Source of the DNA: Azotobacter beijerinckii
Lineage (GTDB): Bacteria > Pseudomonadota > Gammaproteobacteria > Pseudomonadales > Pseudomonadaceae
Length of the DNA: 64,000 nucleotides
Reading direction: 5' to 3'
Assembly: GCF_900110885.1 (NCBI RefSeq)
Contig: NZ_FOFJ01000010.1
Location: 56,042 to 120,041 of the forward strand
Part shown: piece by piece, positions 54,933 through 64,000 of the stretch
Layout of the letters: every line of letters begins with the position of its first letter
Numbering within the stretch: the stretch's first letter is position 1
Position numbers and translations under genes: made by a program
Notes under the pieces: generated by a model
Told to the model about the DNA's origin: nothing
What the model saw: only the letters and a program-made list of their open reading frames with translations
Databases searched by the model: none

Positions 54933-55919
54933 TTACCATGCATAGGCTTTGGGTGCCTCGCCACCCGGACCCGGCCAGATCTCGTCCAGCTTCGCCAGCG
55001 TCTCGTCCGAGAGCCTCAGCGACAGCGCCTTGAGGTTCTGGCGCAGTTGCTCGACGATGCGCGGGCCGCTGATCGCGGCGGTCACCACCGGATTGTGCAG
55101 CAGCCAGGCGAGCGCCACGTCCGACGGGGCCTCGCCCAGCTCGTCGCACAGTGCCTCGTAAGCCTCCAGTTGCGGGCGCCGTCTGTCGATCTGCTGCTGC
55201 AAATGCGGCGTCGCCCGGCGACCGTCGGCGATCTTGCGCAGCACGCCGCCCAGCAGCCCCATGCCGATCGGACTCCAGGGGATGAGGCCCACCCCGAAGT
55301 GGCGCAGGGCCGGGATCACCTCGAGCTCGATGGTGCGCTGGGTCAGATTGTAGAGGCTCTGCTCCGATGCCAGTCCCAGCAGGTTGCGCGAGGCGGCCGT
55401 GCACTGCGCGGTGGCTATGTCCCAGCCGGCGAAGTTGCTGCTGCCGACATAGGTGATCTTGCCCTCGCGGATCAGTTGCTCCATCGCCTGCCAGATTTCC
55501 TCCCAGGGCGTCGCCCGGTCGACGTGGTGCATCTGGTAGAGGTCGATGTGATCGGTCTGCAGCCGTTTCAGGCTCGCCTCGCAGGCGCGGCGGATGTGGT
55601 AGGCCGACAGGTACTTGTCGTTCGGGCCGGTGTCCATCGGCTGATACACCTTGGTCGCCAGCACGATCCGGTCGCGCCGCCCGCCCTGCGCCAGCCAGCG
55701 GCCGATGATCTCCTCGGAGATGCCGAAGCCCTTCTCCATGTCCGGCGATTGCGGGCCGCCATAGACGTCGGCGGTGTCGAAGAAGTTGATGCCGGCGTCC
55801 AGCGCCTCGTCCATGATCGCGAAGCTGGTCGCCTCGTCGGTCAGTTCGCCGAAGCTCATGGTGCCCAGCGCCAGCCGGCTGACCTTCAGGCCGGTCCGGC
55901 CCAGATGGGTATATTGCAT
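54933..55919 (-). CDS. Aldo/keto reductase
   Basis: 328 residues from ATG 55919 (GAAGGTGCGTAC upstream). TIM-barrel AKR signatures: YTHLGRTGLKVSRLALGTMSFG, GINFFDTADVYGG with catalytic Asp and Tyr, VLATKVYQP with the Lys, LYQMHHVDRATPWEEI with the His, and GSSNFAGWDIA. The C-terminal IVEQLRQNLKAL segment binds the NADPH phosphate. It resembles the AKR11/AKR12-like potassium-channel-beta/YajO group. It probably reduces aldehydes or sugars. An MFS gene is divergent, with an inverted repeat between. Confidence 0.92.
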   Translation of the reverse strand: MQYTHLGRTGLKVSRLALGTMSFGELTDEATSFAIMDEALDAGINFFDTADVYGGPQSPDMEKGFGISEEIIGRWLAQGGRRDRIVLATKVYQPMDTGPNDKYLSAYHIRRACEASLKRLQTDHIDLYQMHHVDRATPWEEIWQAMEQLIREGKITYVGSSNFAGWDIATAQCTAASRNLLGLASEQSLYNLTQRTIELEVIPALRHFGVGLIPWSPIGMGLLGGVLRKIADGRRATPHLQQQIDRRRPQLEAYEALCDELGEAPSDVALAWLLHNPVVTAAISGPRIVEQLRQNLKALSLRLSDETLAKLDEIWPGPGGEAPKAYAW

Positions 55920-56086
55920 GTACGCACCTTCATGGCAGCAGAGAAAAAGGGGCGCGACGGATACGGAAAGCGCCACGGTCAGCCCATCGACGACACGGGT
56001 TGGCTTGCCATCGGACGAGCGGGATACGGCTCCCGATGATAGGGGGTCCCGCCAGCAGCACAGCCGTTGATTTCTCGAAAGCGTCT

Positions 56087-56154
56087 ATGAGCCAGAGTAA
56101 TGAATCCGTTGGCCATGGCTGCGAAAACCGGCTGGATTAATCACCCTGACTCAT
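56087..56154. promoter_or_regulatory. 21-bp inverted repeat between aldo/keto reductase and MFS genes
   Basis: The 21 bases at 56087-56107 are repeated inverted at 56134-56154 with 17 of 21 matching, separated by 26 bases. The gap 55920-56344 (425 bases) holds no gene. The repeat is a candidate operator, perhaps for one of the two LysR proteins nearby. Confidence 0.5.
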
Positions 56155-56344
56155 AGCTCCATTCGGAGTTTTGTGTTTTTCGAATAGTCCGGCCTCCCTA
56201 TCATGGGGCTCCAACAGCGGCGGCAAGCGAACCATCCCGCTCGCGACGTCCTGCACGCCCGGCCGTACCTTCATCCGACCTCGACCACGTTGCGCCCCTC
56301 CTCCGCGAGGCGGTGCCGGGTTGCGCATTGCCAGAGAAAACCCG

Positions 56345-57538
56345 ATGACGACTTCAACTCTCGAATCCGTATCTGCCCGGCGGCAGATGGGTAGCGCCGT
56401 AGGCTCCATGGCGCTTTGCGTGGCGATGCTGATCGCCGCCGAATTCATGCCGGTCAGCCTGCTGACACCGATCGCCGAAGACCTGCAGGCCACCCAGGGC
56501 CTGGCGGGACAGGCCATCTCGGTGTCCGGCTTCTTCGCGGTACTGTCCAGCCTGTTCATCGCGCCCATCGCCGGACGCTTCGATCGCCGGCACGTCCTGA
56601 TGGGCATGACCCTGCTGATGCTGCTGTCGCTGGCGATGATCGCCCTGGCGCCCGACTTTTCCCTGTTGATGACGGCCCGCGCCCTGCTGGGACTGGCGAT
56701 CGGCGGTTTCTGGTCGCTGGCCACGGCGACCGTCATTCGGCTGGTGCCCGCCGAGCGCGTGCCGAAGGCGCTTGGCACCATCTACATGGGCAATGCCATC
56801 GCCACGGCATTCGCCGCACCGATCGGGGCCTACGTGGGAGAACTGTTCGGCTGGAGGGTCGTGTTCGGCGGCCTCGTGCCGCTGGTAATCGTCAATCTGC
56901 TCTGGCAGGCCAGGAGCCTTCCCTCGATGCCGCCGCGCGCGACCATTCCGGTGACCCGCCTGTTCGGGCTGCTCAAGCGCCGCTACGTCGCCCTGGGCAT
57001 GCTCTCGACCATGCTGACGTTCGCGGGTGCATTCGGCGCCTTCACCTACTTCCGCCCCTTCCTGGAAGCCGAAATGGGCGTGAGCCCGAGCCAGCTTTCG
57101 CTTCTGCTGCTCGGCCTGGGCCTGGCCGGATTCGCGGGAACCCACTTTGCCGGCGCCATGCTCCATCGGCAGCGCCTCTACCCGCTCCTGCGCTACCTTC
57201 CCCTGGCCCTCGCCGCCGTCACCCTGGCAATGATGGAAACCGGGCATATCTTCTGGGCGGTGGCGGCGATGATGGTCGGCTGGGGAGCGCTGAACGCCGC
57301 TATACCAGTATGCTGGTCGACCTGGCTGGCTAGGGAAATCGATGACGAGCCGGAAAGCGGCGGCGGACTGCTGGTCGCCTCGATCCAGCTGGCGATCATG
57401 ATGGGCGGTGCACTGGGCGGCCAGCTCCTGGACCATGCCAGTGCTTCCGCCCCTCTGCTGGGAGGTGCGGTCCTGCTGGTCCTTTCCGCGCTGGTCATCG
57501 GCAACGGCACCCGGATCAGGAAGTCGGCACAAGCCTGA
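56345..57538 (+). CDS. MFS transporter, DHA1 family
   Basis: 397 residues from ATG 56345 (GAGAAAACCCG upstream). Twelve hydrophobic helices; motif A lies between helices 2 and 3 (PIAGRFDRRHVLMG) and helix 1 has LIAAEFMPVSLLTPIAEDL, as in the AraJ/YdhP/NepI-like group of drug, sugar or nucleoside exporters. It is probably a proton-driven efflux pump of the inner membrane. A LysR gene follows 101 bases downstream on the same strand. Confidence 0.9.
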   Translation: MTTSTLESVSARRQMGSAVGSMALCVAMLIAAEFMPVSLLTPIAEDLQATQGLAGQAISVSGFFAVLSSLFIAPIAGRFDRRHVLMGMTLLMLLSLAMIALAPDFSLLMTARALLGLAIGGFWSLATATVIRLVPAERVPKALGTIYMGNAIATAFAAPIGAYVGELFGWRVVFGGLVPLVIVNLLWQARSLPSMPPRATIPVTRLFGLLKRRYVALGMLSTMLTFAGAFGAFTYFRPFLEAEMGVSPSQLSLLLLGLGLAGFAGTHFAGAMLHRQRLYPLLRYLPLALAAVTLAMMETGHIFWAVAAMMVGWGALNAAIPVCWSTWLAREIDDEPESGGGLLVASIQLAIMMGGALGGQLLDHASASAPLLGGAVLLVLSALVIGNGTRIRKSAQA

Positions 57539-57639
57539 GCCAAAAGCCGCGGCTCGACCCGCGCCCTTGTCAGGCGCGCCTTGGATGAAGAACGGCGGTG
57601 GTATGGTTGCGCCACGCGTATGGCGAAGACTGATCGAGC

Positions 57640-58545
57640 ATGAGAGACGACATCCTGCGGGAATCCTTCGGCGGACTGGTGGCGTTCGTTGCCGTGGCCC
57701 GCGAAAAGAGCTTTACCCGGGCGGCGGCGCACCTGGGCCTGTCGCAATCGGCGGTCAGCCATGCTGTGCGGGCGCTGGAGACGAAGCTTGGCGCTCGCCT
57801 GCTGGCACGCAACTCGCGCACGGTCTCGCCCACCGAGGTTGGCGAAAGGCTGCTGCAGTCGGTCGCTCCGCAGCTGGAGGAGATCGATGCCGAGATGTCC
57901 GCCTTGTCGGCGCTGCGCGACAGCCCCATGGGGACGATACGCATCACCGCCTCGGATCACGCGATCCGTAGCGTGCTGGCAGCCAGACTGAAGAAATTCC
58001 TGCCGAAGTATCCGGGCATCCAGGTCGAACTGTTTGCCGACAATGGCCTGGTCGATCTCGCCGCCGAGCGATTCGATGCCGGCGTTCGCCTGGGCGAGAT
58101 CGTCGCGCAGGACATGATCGCGCTACGCATCGGCCCGGACATCCGCTTCGCGGTGGTGGCCACCAAAGGATACTTCGCCAGGCATCCCCTCCCCGGAACG
58201 CCGGATGACCTCATGCAGCACAACTGCATCAACCTGCGCCTGCCCACCTACGGAGGACTCTGGGCCTGGGAGTTCGGAAAAGACGGGCGGCAGATGAACG
58301 TCCGCGTGAACGGCCAGCTCACCTACAACAGCATCTACGACTGCCTTGACGCCGCGATGGCCGGCCTCGGCGTGGCCTATGTGCCGGAAGACATCGCGCA
58401 GCCCTACATCCGCACCGGCCACCTGGTATCCGTGCTGGAAGACTGGTGCCCCTACTGGTCGGGCTACCACCTCTACTACCCCAGCCGGCGGCAACCGTCG
58501 GGGGCCATGTCCCTGCTGATTGCGGCCCTGCGTTACGAGGCGTAG
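57640..58545 (+). CDS. LysR-family regulator
   Basis: 301 residues. DNA-binding part FVAVAREKSFTRAAAHLGLSQ, SAVSHAVRALETKLGARLL, then effector domain from GTIRITASDHAIRSVLAARL. It resembles the LysR protein at 53677-54570 throughout, including CINLRLPTYGGLWAWEF against CINLRLPTRGNLYAWEL. It probably controls the MFS or aldo/keto reductase gene. The start could also be slightly later, but ATG 57640 gives the usual N-terminal length. Confidence 0.92.
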   Translation: MRDDILRESFGGLVAFVAVAREKSFTRAAAHLGLSQSAVSHAVRALETKLGARLLARNSRTVSPTEVGERLLQSVAPQLEEIDAEMSALSALRDSPMGTIRITASDHAIRSVLAARLKKFLPKYPGIQVELFADNGLVDLAAERFDAGVRLGEIVAQDMIALRIGPDIRFAVVATKGYFARHPLPGTPDDLMQHNCINLRLPTYGGLWAWEFGKDGRQMNVRVNGQLTYNSIYDCLDAAMAGLGVAYVPEDIAQPYIRTGHLVSVLEDWCPYWSGYHLYYPSRRQPSGAMSLLIAALRYEA

Positions 58546-58597
58546 GCCAGGGCTACCGGACCGGCGCTGGCTGCGCGATGTCGGCATGGGCGGCGGC

Positions 58598-59605
58598 TCA
58601 ACCACCGATCAGCTTCATGCTCATCACATCGCCGGAGAAGCGCTCGGCCTGCTTGTCCGCCAGCGCTCGCGCGGAGAGTTCGCGAATCCGCGCCAGCGCC
58701 TCGTCGCGGGGCAGCTCGAGCACATCCCCCAGGTAGTGACTCCGACTGGAAGACAGGCAGCCATGCAGCCATCCCGTGGAGCTCAGCCGCGCGCGGCTGC
58801 ACTGGCTGCAGAACGGCGCACTCTCGTTGGCGATGACACCGAAATAGCCACGCCCCGGTATCACGAAGCGCTGTGCCGTGGCGTCCGGAGCGCTGGGCGC
58901 GTGCTCGAATCCGTAGCGCTCGGAAATGGTCGCGAGGATCTCGGCCATCCCGAAGAACTGGCGCTGAAAGGTGCGAGGGTCCCGGGCCAGGTGTCCCATG
59001 CGCATCAACTCGATGAAACGCAGCTCCATACCGCGTGCCAGGCAGTAGTCGAGCATCGGCCGGACCTGCTCGTGATTGTGCCCGCGCAGGGGCACCATGT
59101 TGATCTTCACCCGCACACCGGCCGCGAGGGCTCGCTCGATACCCTCCAGCACCTTGGCCAGGTCGCCGCCACGGGCGATGCGGCGCAAAGCCCCGGCGTC
59201 CAGGGTATCCAGCGAAACGTTGATGCGTTCGACGCCAGCCGCCAGCAGCACCGGGAGCTTGCGCGACAGCAGCTGGCCATTGGTGGTCAGGGAGACATCC
59301 GCGAAGCCCAAGCGCCCCAGTTCGGCCATGAAGCCGTCGAACAACGGGCTGATCAGGGGCTCGCCACCGGTGATGCGCAAGGTGCGAAGGTCGTTGGCGA
59401 CCTTGAGGTACTCGACGGCCAGGAGCAGCCTGGGCAGAGGCAACGCCTTGCGATCGGCATGCAGGCGCTTGCCATCCGCCACGCAGTAGACGCAGGCGTA
59501 GTTGCAGGCGCTGGTCAGGCTCACGCGCAGGTTACGCAGCCGCCGCCCCTGCGCGTCGATGATCCGGCCCTGTTCATCATCGTCGAGCGGCGGCTCAGAG
59601 CGCAT
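58598..59605 (-). CDS. moaA: GTP 3',8-cyclase MoaA
   Basis: 335 residues from ATG 59605, which overlaps the xdhC stop by 11 bases and has GGCAGG upstream; ATG 59638 would add 11 residues. Radical-SAM cluster cysteines Cys34, Cys38 and Cys41 (CNYACVYC), ITGGEP, and the C-terminal second cluster CSQCSRARLSSTGWLHGC. It ends in the Gly-Gly essential for MoaA (MKLIGG). It makes 3',8-cyclo-GTP, the first step of molybdopterin synthesis. Its linkage to a hydroxylase locus suggests a dedicated second copy that boosts cofactor supply. Confidence 0.9.
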   Translation of the reverse strand: MRSEPPLDDDEQGRIIDAQGRRLRNLRVSLTSACNYACVYCVADGKRLHADRKALPLPRLLLAVEYLKVANDLRTLRITGGEPLISPLFDGFMAELGRLGFADVSLTTNGQLLSRKLPVLLAAGVERINVSLDTLDAGALRRIARGGDLAKVLEGIERALAAGVRVKINMVPLRGHNHEQVRPMLDYCLARGMELRFIELMRMGHLARDPRTFQRQFFGMAEILATISERYGFEHAPSAPDATAQRFVIPGRGYFGVIANESAPFCSQCSRARLSSTGWLHGCLSSSRSHYLGDVLELPRDEALARIRELSARALADKQAERFSGDVMSMKLIGG

Positions 59606-60575
59606 CGCGCGGCCTGCCGCGATAGACACGGACGACATCGGCCATGACGGCCAGAGCGATTTCCGCCGGCGTCTTGCTACCCAGCGCCAGACCGATGGGC
59701 ATCTGCAGACGGGCGATCTCTGCCTCGCTCAGGCCACCGGAGCGACGCAGGCGCTCGGCACGCGCCGCCGAAGTTCGCTGAGAGCCCATGACCCCGATGT
59801 AGAACGCGGGCGTGCGCACGGCCTCGATCATCGCCAGATCGTCGATTCGCGGGTCGTGGGTCAGCGCCACCACGGCGGTGGCCGTGTGGCAGCCATCGGC
59901 GGCGATGAACAGCGAAGGCAGCTCCTGGCGCACCTCGATGCCGGGTACCTCGAAGCCGGCATGAGCCTCTTCGCGCGGATCGCAGACAATGACCTCGAAC
60001 CCCAGGGCCAGTGCGAACTGCGCGCAGACCACGGACACCGGCGAGATGCCCGCGATGATCAACCGCGCGGCCGGTCCGACGCGAATCTCGACCGCCTGCC
60101 CATCCGCCGACTCGACCACGCGCGGCCCCAAGCCGTCGTCCTCGCGCAGCTGCAGCCCGCCGTTGCGCAGATCGACACATCGCAGCAGATGACGCTGCCC
60201 CCGCAGCGTTGCGCGCAGGCTCTCCAGGTGATCCCGGGTGGCGCTGTCCGCGGGCAGCCGCTCGATCAGCACCTTGAGAATCCCGCCACAGGGCAGGGCG
60301 ATCCGCGAACCCTGCGGCCCCGAGGGATCGCCGTAGCGCAGGGTCGTGACGGTGCAGTCGAACGCCCCGCCCTGCAGCCGCTCGAGAAAGTCCTCCTCCA
60401 CGCAGCCACCGGACAGCGAGCCGACATGCGCACCATCGCGGCGCGCCGCCAGCAGGGACCCCGGTTCGCGGGGCGAGGAACCGAACGTGGCCAGTACCGT
60501 ACACAGCCACACTTCCTGCCCCGCGCGCGACCACGCCAACGCCTGCTCGATAACCTGCAAGTCCAGATGCTGCAT
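59595..60575 (-). CDS. XdhC/CoxI-family molybdenum cofactor insertion protein
   Basis: 326 residues. N-terminal VLATFGSSPREPGSLLAARR and SLSGGCVEEDFLERLQ, then LIIAGISPVSVVCAQFALALG, AVVALTHDPRIDDLAMIEAV and YIGVMGSQRTSAARAERL. Same architecture as the protein at 655-1644. The Rossmann glycines are changed (IIAGISPVS against LIGAGQLS). It is divergent from iorA-iorB and is probably the loading factor for that hydroxylase. Confidence 0.9.
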   Translation of the reverse strand: MQHLDLQVIEQALAWSRAGQEVWLCTVLATFGSSPREPGSLLAARRDGAHVGSLSGGCVEEDFLERLQGGAFDCTVTTLRYGDPSGPQGSRIALPCGGILKVLIERLPADSATRDHLESLRATLRGQRHLLRCVDLRNGGLQLREDDGLGPRVVESADGQAVEIRVGPAARLIIAGISPVSVVCAQFALALGFEVIVCDPREEAHAGFEVPGIEVRQELPSLFIAADGCHTATAVVALTHDPRIDDLAMIEAVRTPAFYIGVMGSQRTSAARAERLRRSGGLSEAEIARLQMPIGLALGSKTPAEIALAVMADVVRVYRGRPRDAL

Positions 60576-61115
60576 ATCAAACGATCCAATCCTGCCCGAT
60601 GGGCATCAGTTCATGAAAAGAGGGGCAGCCAAACGGCCGAAGATCCACATTACGCTGGTCTGCATCGCCGGGCGGAGGGCGCGCGTTCCCGATGAACACC
60701 CGGAGGCGAAGCTAGCACTGCGCCCGCTGTCTCCATAAGGCGCCTGGAGTGGATAGCCCTATGAACTCCATCGATAAATTGCCGGCACGCCGCCCCTTCG
60801 CTGTGCGCGAGGCCGGCGGATTTTCTTCGGCTGCAAGCAACGCATGCATCGCCTCCCCCTCGCTATCCCACACCGATTAATCGATGGGACACATAGGTCC
60901 ATGCAGTTTTTCCCTCTATCGGGGCTGGCATTTCGTCTGGACTAATAATACCCGGCGACTACAAGCGAGCCGCGCCCGCCCGGCTGCAGAACGCGAAGAA
61001 TCCGGCGTGCGGGAACGGCGCCATCTGTCGCCCCGGCCCTTTCCCGCCGAACCAAGAACACTGCGATGCCTGGCGCGCATGCCAGCGATAGCCAATCCAT
61101 CCGAGGAGGAGACTT
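60576..61115. other. Long divergent intergenic region before iorA
   Basis: 540 bases between xdhC and iorA. I see no gene. There is a GATTAATC palindrome near 60875. Both operons' promoters should lie here. No operator could be assigned. Confidence 0.35.
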
Positions 61116-61562
61116 ATGGAGCTGACGATCAATGGGAAGAAGCGCCAGGTGGATGCCGCCCCCGATACGCCGCTGCTCTGGGTCATCCGCGAGGAACTGG
61201 GCCTGACCGGCACCAAGTACGGCTGCGGGGCCGCCCAGTGCGGAGCCTGCACCGTACTGGCGGATGGGCGCCCCATCCGCTCCTGCGTCATGCCGGTGAG
61301 CAGCGTGGCCAACCAGGCCATCACCACCATCGAGGGCATCGAGGAGGACCCGGTGGGCAGGCGCGTGGTCGAGGCCTGGGTCGAGCACCAAGTGCCGCAG
61401 TGCGGGTACTGCCAGTCCGGCCAGGTGCTGACCGCCACTGCCCTGCTGAAACAGAGCGCCAGGCCCGGCGAGGCGGAAATCGCCGCAGCCATGGTGAATC
61501 TCTGTCGCTGCGGCACCTACAACGCCATCGCCGATGCCATGCAGCAACTGGCCAAGGGCTAA
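61116..61562 (+). CDS. iorA: [2Fe-2S] small subunit of molybdenum hydroxylase (IorA type)
   Basis: 148 residues; CGAGGAGGAGACTT before the ATG. Plant-type cluster cysteines Cys37, Cys42, Cys45 and Cys57 (CGAAQCGACTVL to SC), and the second cluster Cys96, Cys99, Cys130 and Cys132 (CGYCQSG and CRCG). This is the classic two-cluster small subunit that carries electrons from the molybdenum site of IorB to an external acceptor, often a cytochrome c. The stop is 4 bases before the large-subunit start. Confidence 0.92.
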   Translation: MELTINGKKRQVDAAPDTPLLWVIREELGLTGTKYGCGAAQCGACTVLADGRPIRSCVMPVSSVANQAITTIEGIEEDPVGRRVVEAWVEHQVPQCGYCQSGQVLTATALLKQSARPGEAEIAAAMVNLCRCGTYNAIADAMQQLAKG

Positions 61563-61566
61563 GAAA

Positions 61567-63814
61567 ATGATGCCGATGAACATGCCTCAGCTTCCCGAAT
61601 CCCTGCCCACGGACGGACAGCCACTCAATCTCTCCCGCCGCCGGTTCATGGGGGCCTCCCTGGGCGCCCTGGTGCTGGGCGTCCTGCTGCCCGGCAAGGT
61701 GGTGAGAGCCGTGCAGAGCGTGGCCTCCGAAACCAAGCCGGGCGCCCGTATTCCGGCCTTCCTGGAAATCCGCCCGGACGGCACGGCCCTGCTGCGCAGC
61801 CCCTTCGTCGAAGGCGGCCAGGGCATCTACACCGCTTTCGCGCAAATCGTCGGCGAAGAACTCGACATCGCGCCGGAGCGCTTTTCCGTCGAATGCGCGC
61901 CGCCGGGAGCCGACTACCTGCTGGTGAATGGCGCCCGCTTCACGGGCGGCAGCTTCTCGGTACGTTCCAGTTACGAGGTGATGCGCCGCCTGGGGGCCTC
62001 CGCACGCCACATGCTGCTGCAGGCCGCCGCCGCCAAGCTGGAGGTGCCGCTGGACAGCCTCGCCACGCAACCCGGCATCGTGGTGCACGAGGCCTCCGGG
62101 CGTACCCTCGGCCACGGCGAACTGGCCGCCCTCGCCGCCGAGCTGTCGCCCCCCGAGCAGGTGCCCTTGCGGGAGAAGAAGGACTTCCGCTGGATCGGCA
62201 AGCCCGTGCCGCGCCTCGACGCCCGCGACAAGTCCACCGGCAAGGTGACCTACAACATCGACCTCGAAGTCGACGGCATGCTCCTGGCGGCGGTCCAGCA
62301 CGCACCGCGCATGGGCGGCGAGCCCGAGGCCATCGCCAACGAGGCGGAGGTCAGGGCGATGCCGGGCGTGCACTCGATCCATCGCCTGCCCGGCGCCGTC
62401 GCGGTGGTGGCCCAGCGCTGGTGGCAGGCCCGGCGTGCCGTGGAGTCGCTCAAGATCAGTTGGAAGGAAGCCGCGCCGGGCACCCCGCACGCCATGCCCG
62501 CCGATTTTTCCTCCGCCGGCATGCGCGCCGCGCTGGCCGCCGCTCCCGGTCCGGGCATCGCCGCCGAGGAAATCGGCGATGCCGCCAGGGCGCTGAAGCA
62601 GGCCAGCCGTGTGATCGAGGCGACCTACGACGCGCCCTATCTGGCCCACGGCCAACTGGAGCCGCCATCGGCGATCGCCCGCTGGAACGCGGACGGCACC
62701 CTCGAGCTTTGGCTACCCAACCAGGCGCCGGAGCTGTTCCAGCAGGCCGCCGCCAAGGCTGCGGGCATCGCCCCCGAGCAGATCATCCTGCACTCCTCGC
62801 CGCTGGGCGGCTTCTTCGGCCGGCACTTCCTCTACGGCACGGCGAACCCCTTCCCCCAGGCGATCCAGCTGGCCAAGGCCGTCGGACGCCCGGTGAAGCT
62901 CATCTGGAGCCGCGAAGAGGAGTTCCTGCGCGATGCGCTGCGGCCGATGGGCCTGGCGCGCTTTCGCGCCGGAATCGACGAGAACGGCCTGCCGCAGGCC
63001 CTGTACGCCGAGGCCGTCGGCGAGAGTCCCACCGAGCGCTGGTTCGGCCGCCAGCCGGACAAGGCCAATAAGTCGGCGGTCGAAGGTATCGCCAGGAAAC
63101 CTTACGCCATTCCCAATCGGCGAGTGGCGCAGGTCTACCTGGAACATCCGCCCACCATCGGTTACTGGCGCTCGGTGGGGCATTCGATGAACGACTTCTT
63201 CTACGAATCCTTCCTCGATGAAGTGGCCGATGCCGGCCAGCAGGACCCGTACGCACTGCGCCTGCGCCTGCTGGCCGACAAACCACGGCACAAGGCGCTG
63301 CTGCAGGCGGTCGCCGAGCTTTCGGGCGGCTGGAAACGGGGCCCCTTCACCGCCGGCGACGGCAGCCAGCGCGCCCGGGGCGTGGCCATGGCGTCGCCGT
63401 TCGGCATTCGGCAGCGAGGTCGCCACCATCGCCGAGGTGTCCATCGAGGGCGGTTCGGTGGTGGTTCACGATGTCTGGGTGGCCTTCGACCCCGGCAGCA
63501 TCGTCAACCCCGCCATCGTCGAGGCCCAGGTGAAGTCCGCCGTGGCGCTAGGGCTTTCGTCCACCCTGCTTGAGGAAGTCGTGTACGAGAACGGCATGCC
63601 CCGCGCGCGCAACTTCGGCGCCTACGCCATCCTGCCGCCCGGCCGGATGCCCCGCGTGCATGTGCGCATCGTCGAGAGCGGCGCGCCCATGGGCGGTGTC
63701 GGCGAACCCGGACTTCCAGGCGTCCCGCCGGCCGTGATCAACGCGGTCGCGGTGCTCACCGGGCAGCGCGTGCGCAGCCTTCCCCTGTCCAGGACCCGCT
63801 TCGCTGGCGCGTGA
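61567..63814 (+). pseudogene. iorB: Molybdenum hydroxylase large subunit (IorB type), frameshifted by a 7-bp duplication
   Basis: The first frame runs from 61567 to the duplication near 63400. It has a twin-arginine signal (SRRRFMGASLGALVLGVLLPG), the molybdopterin-binding halves, SSPLGGFFGRHFLYG and HSMNDFFYESFLDEVA. The reading then continues in the +1-shifted frame from FGSEVATIAEVSIEGGS to 63814, ending RVRSLPLSRTRFAGA. TTCGGCA is present twice in tandem (63400-63413); removing one copy restores a single frame of about 746 codons. Without repair, translation runs into unrelated residues and stops at 63573, losing the C-terminal cofactor part. It may be a pseudogene, a reversible slippage site or a sequence error. 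A TAT-exported periplasmic location is predicted. Confidence 0.88.
63400..63413 (+). repeat. 7-bp tandem duplication TTCGGCA x2
   Basis: Two adjacent copies of TTCGGCA inside the iorB-like gene. The flanking codons read correctly when only one copy is kept. Confidence 0.9.
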
Positions 63815-63868
63815 TGCGCCAGCCCGGTCTCATCCCATCCCCCGCTACCCGTAAGGAAACCGCTGACC

Positions 63869-64000
63869 ATGAAGCGTCCCTTCCAAGCCACCTTGCTTCT
63901 CGCCCAGCTCTGCACCGGCGCCGCGCTCGCCGATGGCATCAAGGTGATACCCAATGGCGACCAGGCCAGCATGGCGGGCCCGGCCGACTACTTCACCGGC
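63869..64000 (+). CDS. Secreted cupin-domain protein (3'-partial)
   Basis: 44 codons before the window end; GTAAGGAAAC precedes the ATG. A signal peptide (TLLLAQLCTGAALA) is followed by DGIKVIPNGDQASMAGPADYFTG, the start typical of cupins annotated as (R)-mandelonitrile-lyase-like or quercetin-dioxygenase-like. The cupin metal motifs lie beyond the window. It is probably co-transcribed with iorAB. Confidence 0.65.
   Translation, partial: MKRPFQATLLLAQLCTGAALADGIKVIPNGDQASMAGPADYFTG

Overview
The window is high-GC DNA from a gammaproteobacterium, most likely a Pseudomonas-like member of the Pseudomonadaceae. The basis is gene content (OprD porin, DUF485/ActP pair, BCAM0308-type stress genes, relics of a pncB-nadE pair) and an almost textbook gammaproteobacterial dif site at 34014-34041. 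dif places the window at the chromosome terminus. Most FtsK-orienting KOPS octamers that I could find by eye change strand at dif.

Layout. 2-2246: end of a periplasmic molybdenum hydroxylase large subunit (IorB type) with its XdhC and MocA-like maturation factors. 2269-3734: a secreted nuclease and a stand-alone PhnN. 3816-10664: a stress cluster (tandem universal stress protein, divergent GroEL without GroES or GGM tail, Hsp20, flavin/Fe-S reductase, BCAM0308 family protein, two phosphoribosyltransferases, a dienelactone-hydrolase-like protein). 10851-13056: a tyrosine recombinase divergent from a KfrA-like coiled-coil DNA-binding protein, with palindromes between them. 13095-15106: nitroreductase and OprD porin.

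15477-30518 holds what looks like a complete route for alicyclic acid degradation. AliA activates cyclohexanecarboxylate, AliB dehydrogenates it, BadK hydrates it, BadH oxidises it and BadI hydrolytically opens the ring to pimeloyl-CoA. A PimC/PimD dehydrogenase pair, a dedicated ETF, a stand-alone crotonase, a two-domain 3-hydroxyacyl-CoA dehydrogenase and a thiolase then shorten pimeloyl-CoA to glutaryl-CoA, and GcdH makes crotonyl-CoA. A BadR-like MarR regulator ends the leftward operon, and dyad-symmetric sites lie in the divergent aliA/badK promoter region and upstream of oprD. The catabolic block is bracketed by two unrelated tyrosine recombinases (10851-11822 and 30661-31947).

32080-40282 surrounds dif: a Kef-type antiporter, a predicted lipoprotein, a DUF2252 protein, a large patatin-like protein and a TetR regulator. 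40326-51377 is a fatty or carboxylic acid module: FixL/FixJ-like two-component system, acyl-CoA synthetase, DUF485 plus ActP-type symporter, 3-hydroxyacyl-CoA dehydrogenase and a FadE-like dehydrogenase. Between the kinase and response regulator genes lies a decayed NAD-salvage locus (NUDIX, pncB and nadE relics, about 41360-42712). 51663-58545 carries a beta-propeller/DUF4214 secreted-type protein, two similar LysR regulators, an aldo/keto reductase and an MFS exporter. 58598-64000 is a second molybdenum hydroxylase locus (MoaA, XdhC, IorA, IorB, cupin). Its IorB gene is broken by a 7-bp tandem duplication.

All calls are by reading the sequence; no database search was run.
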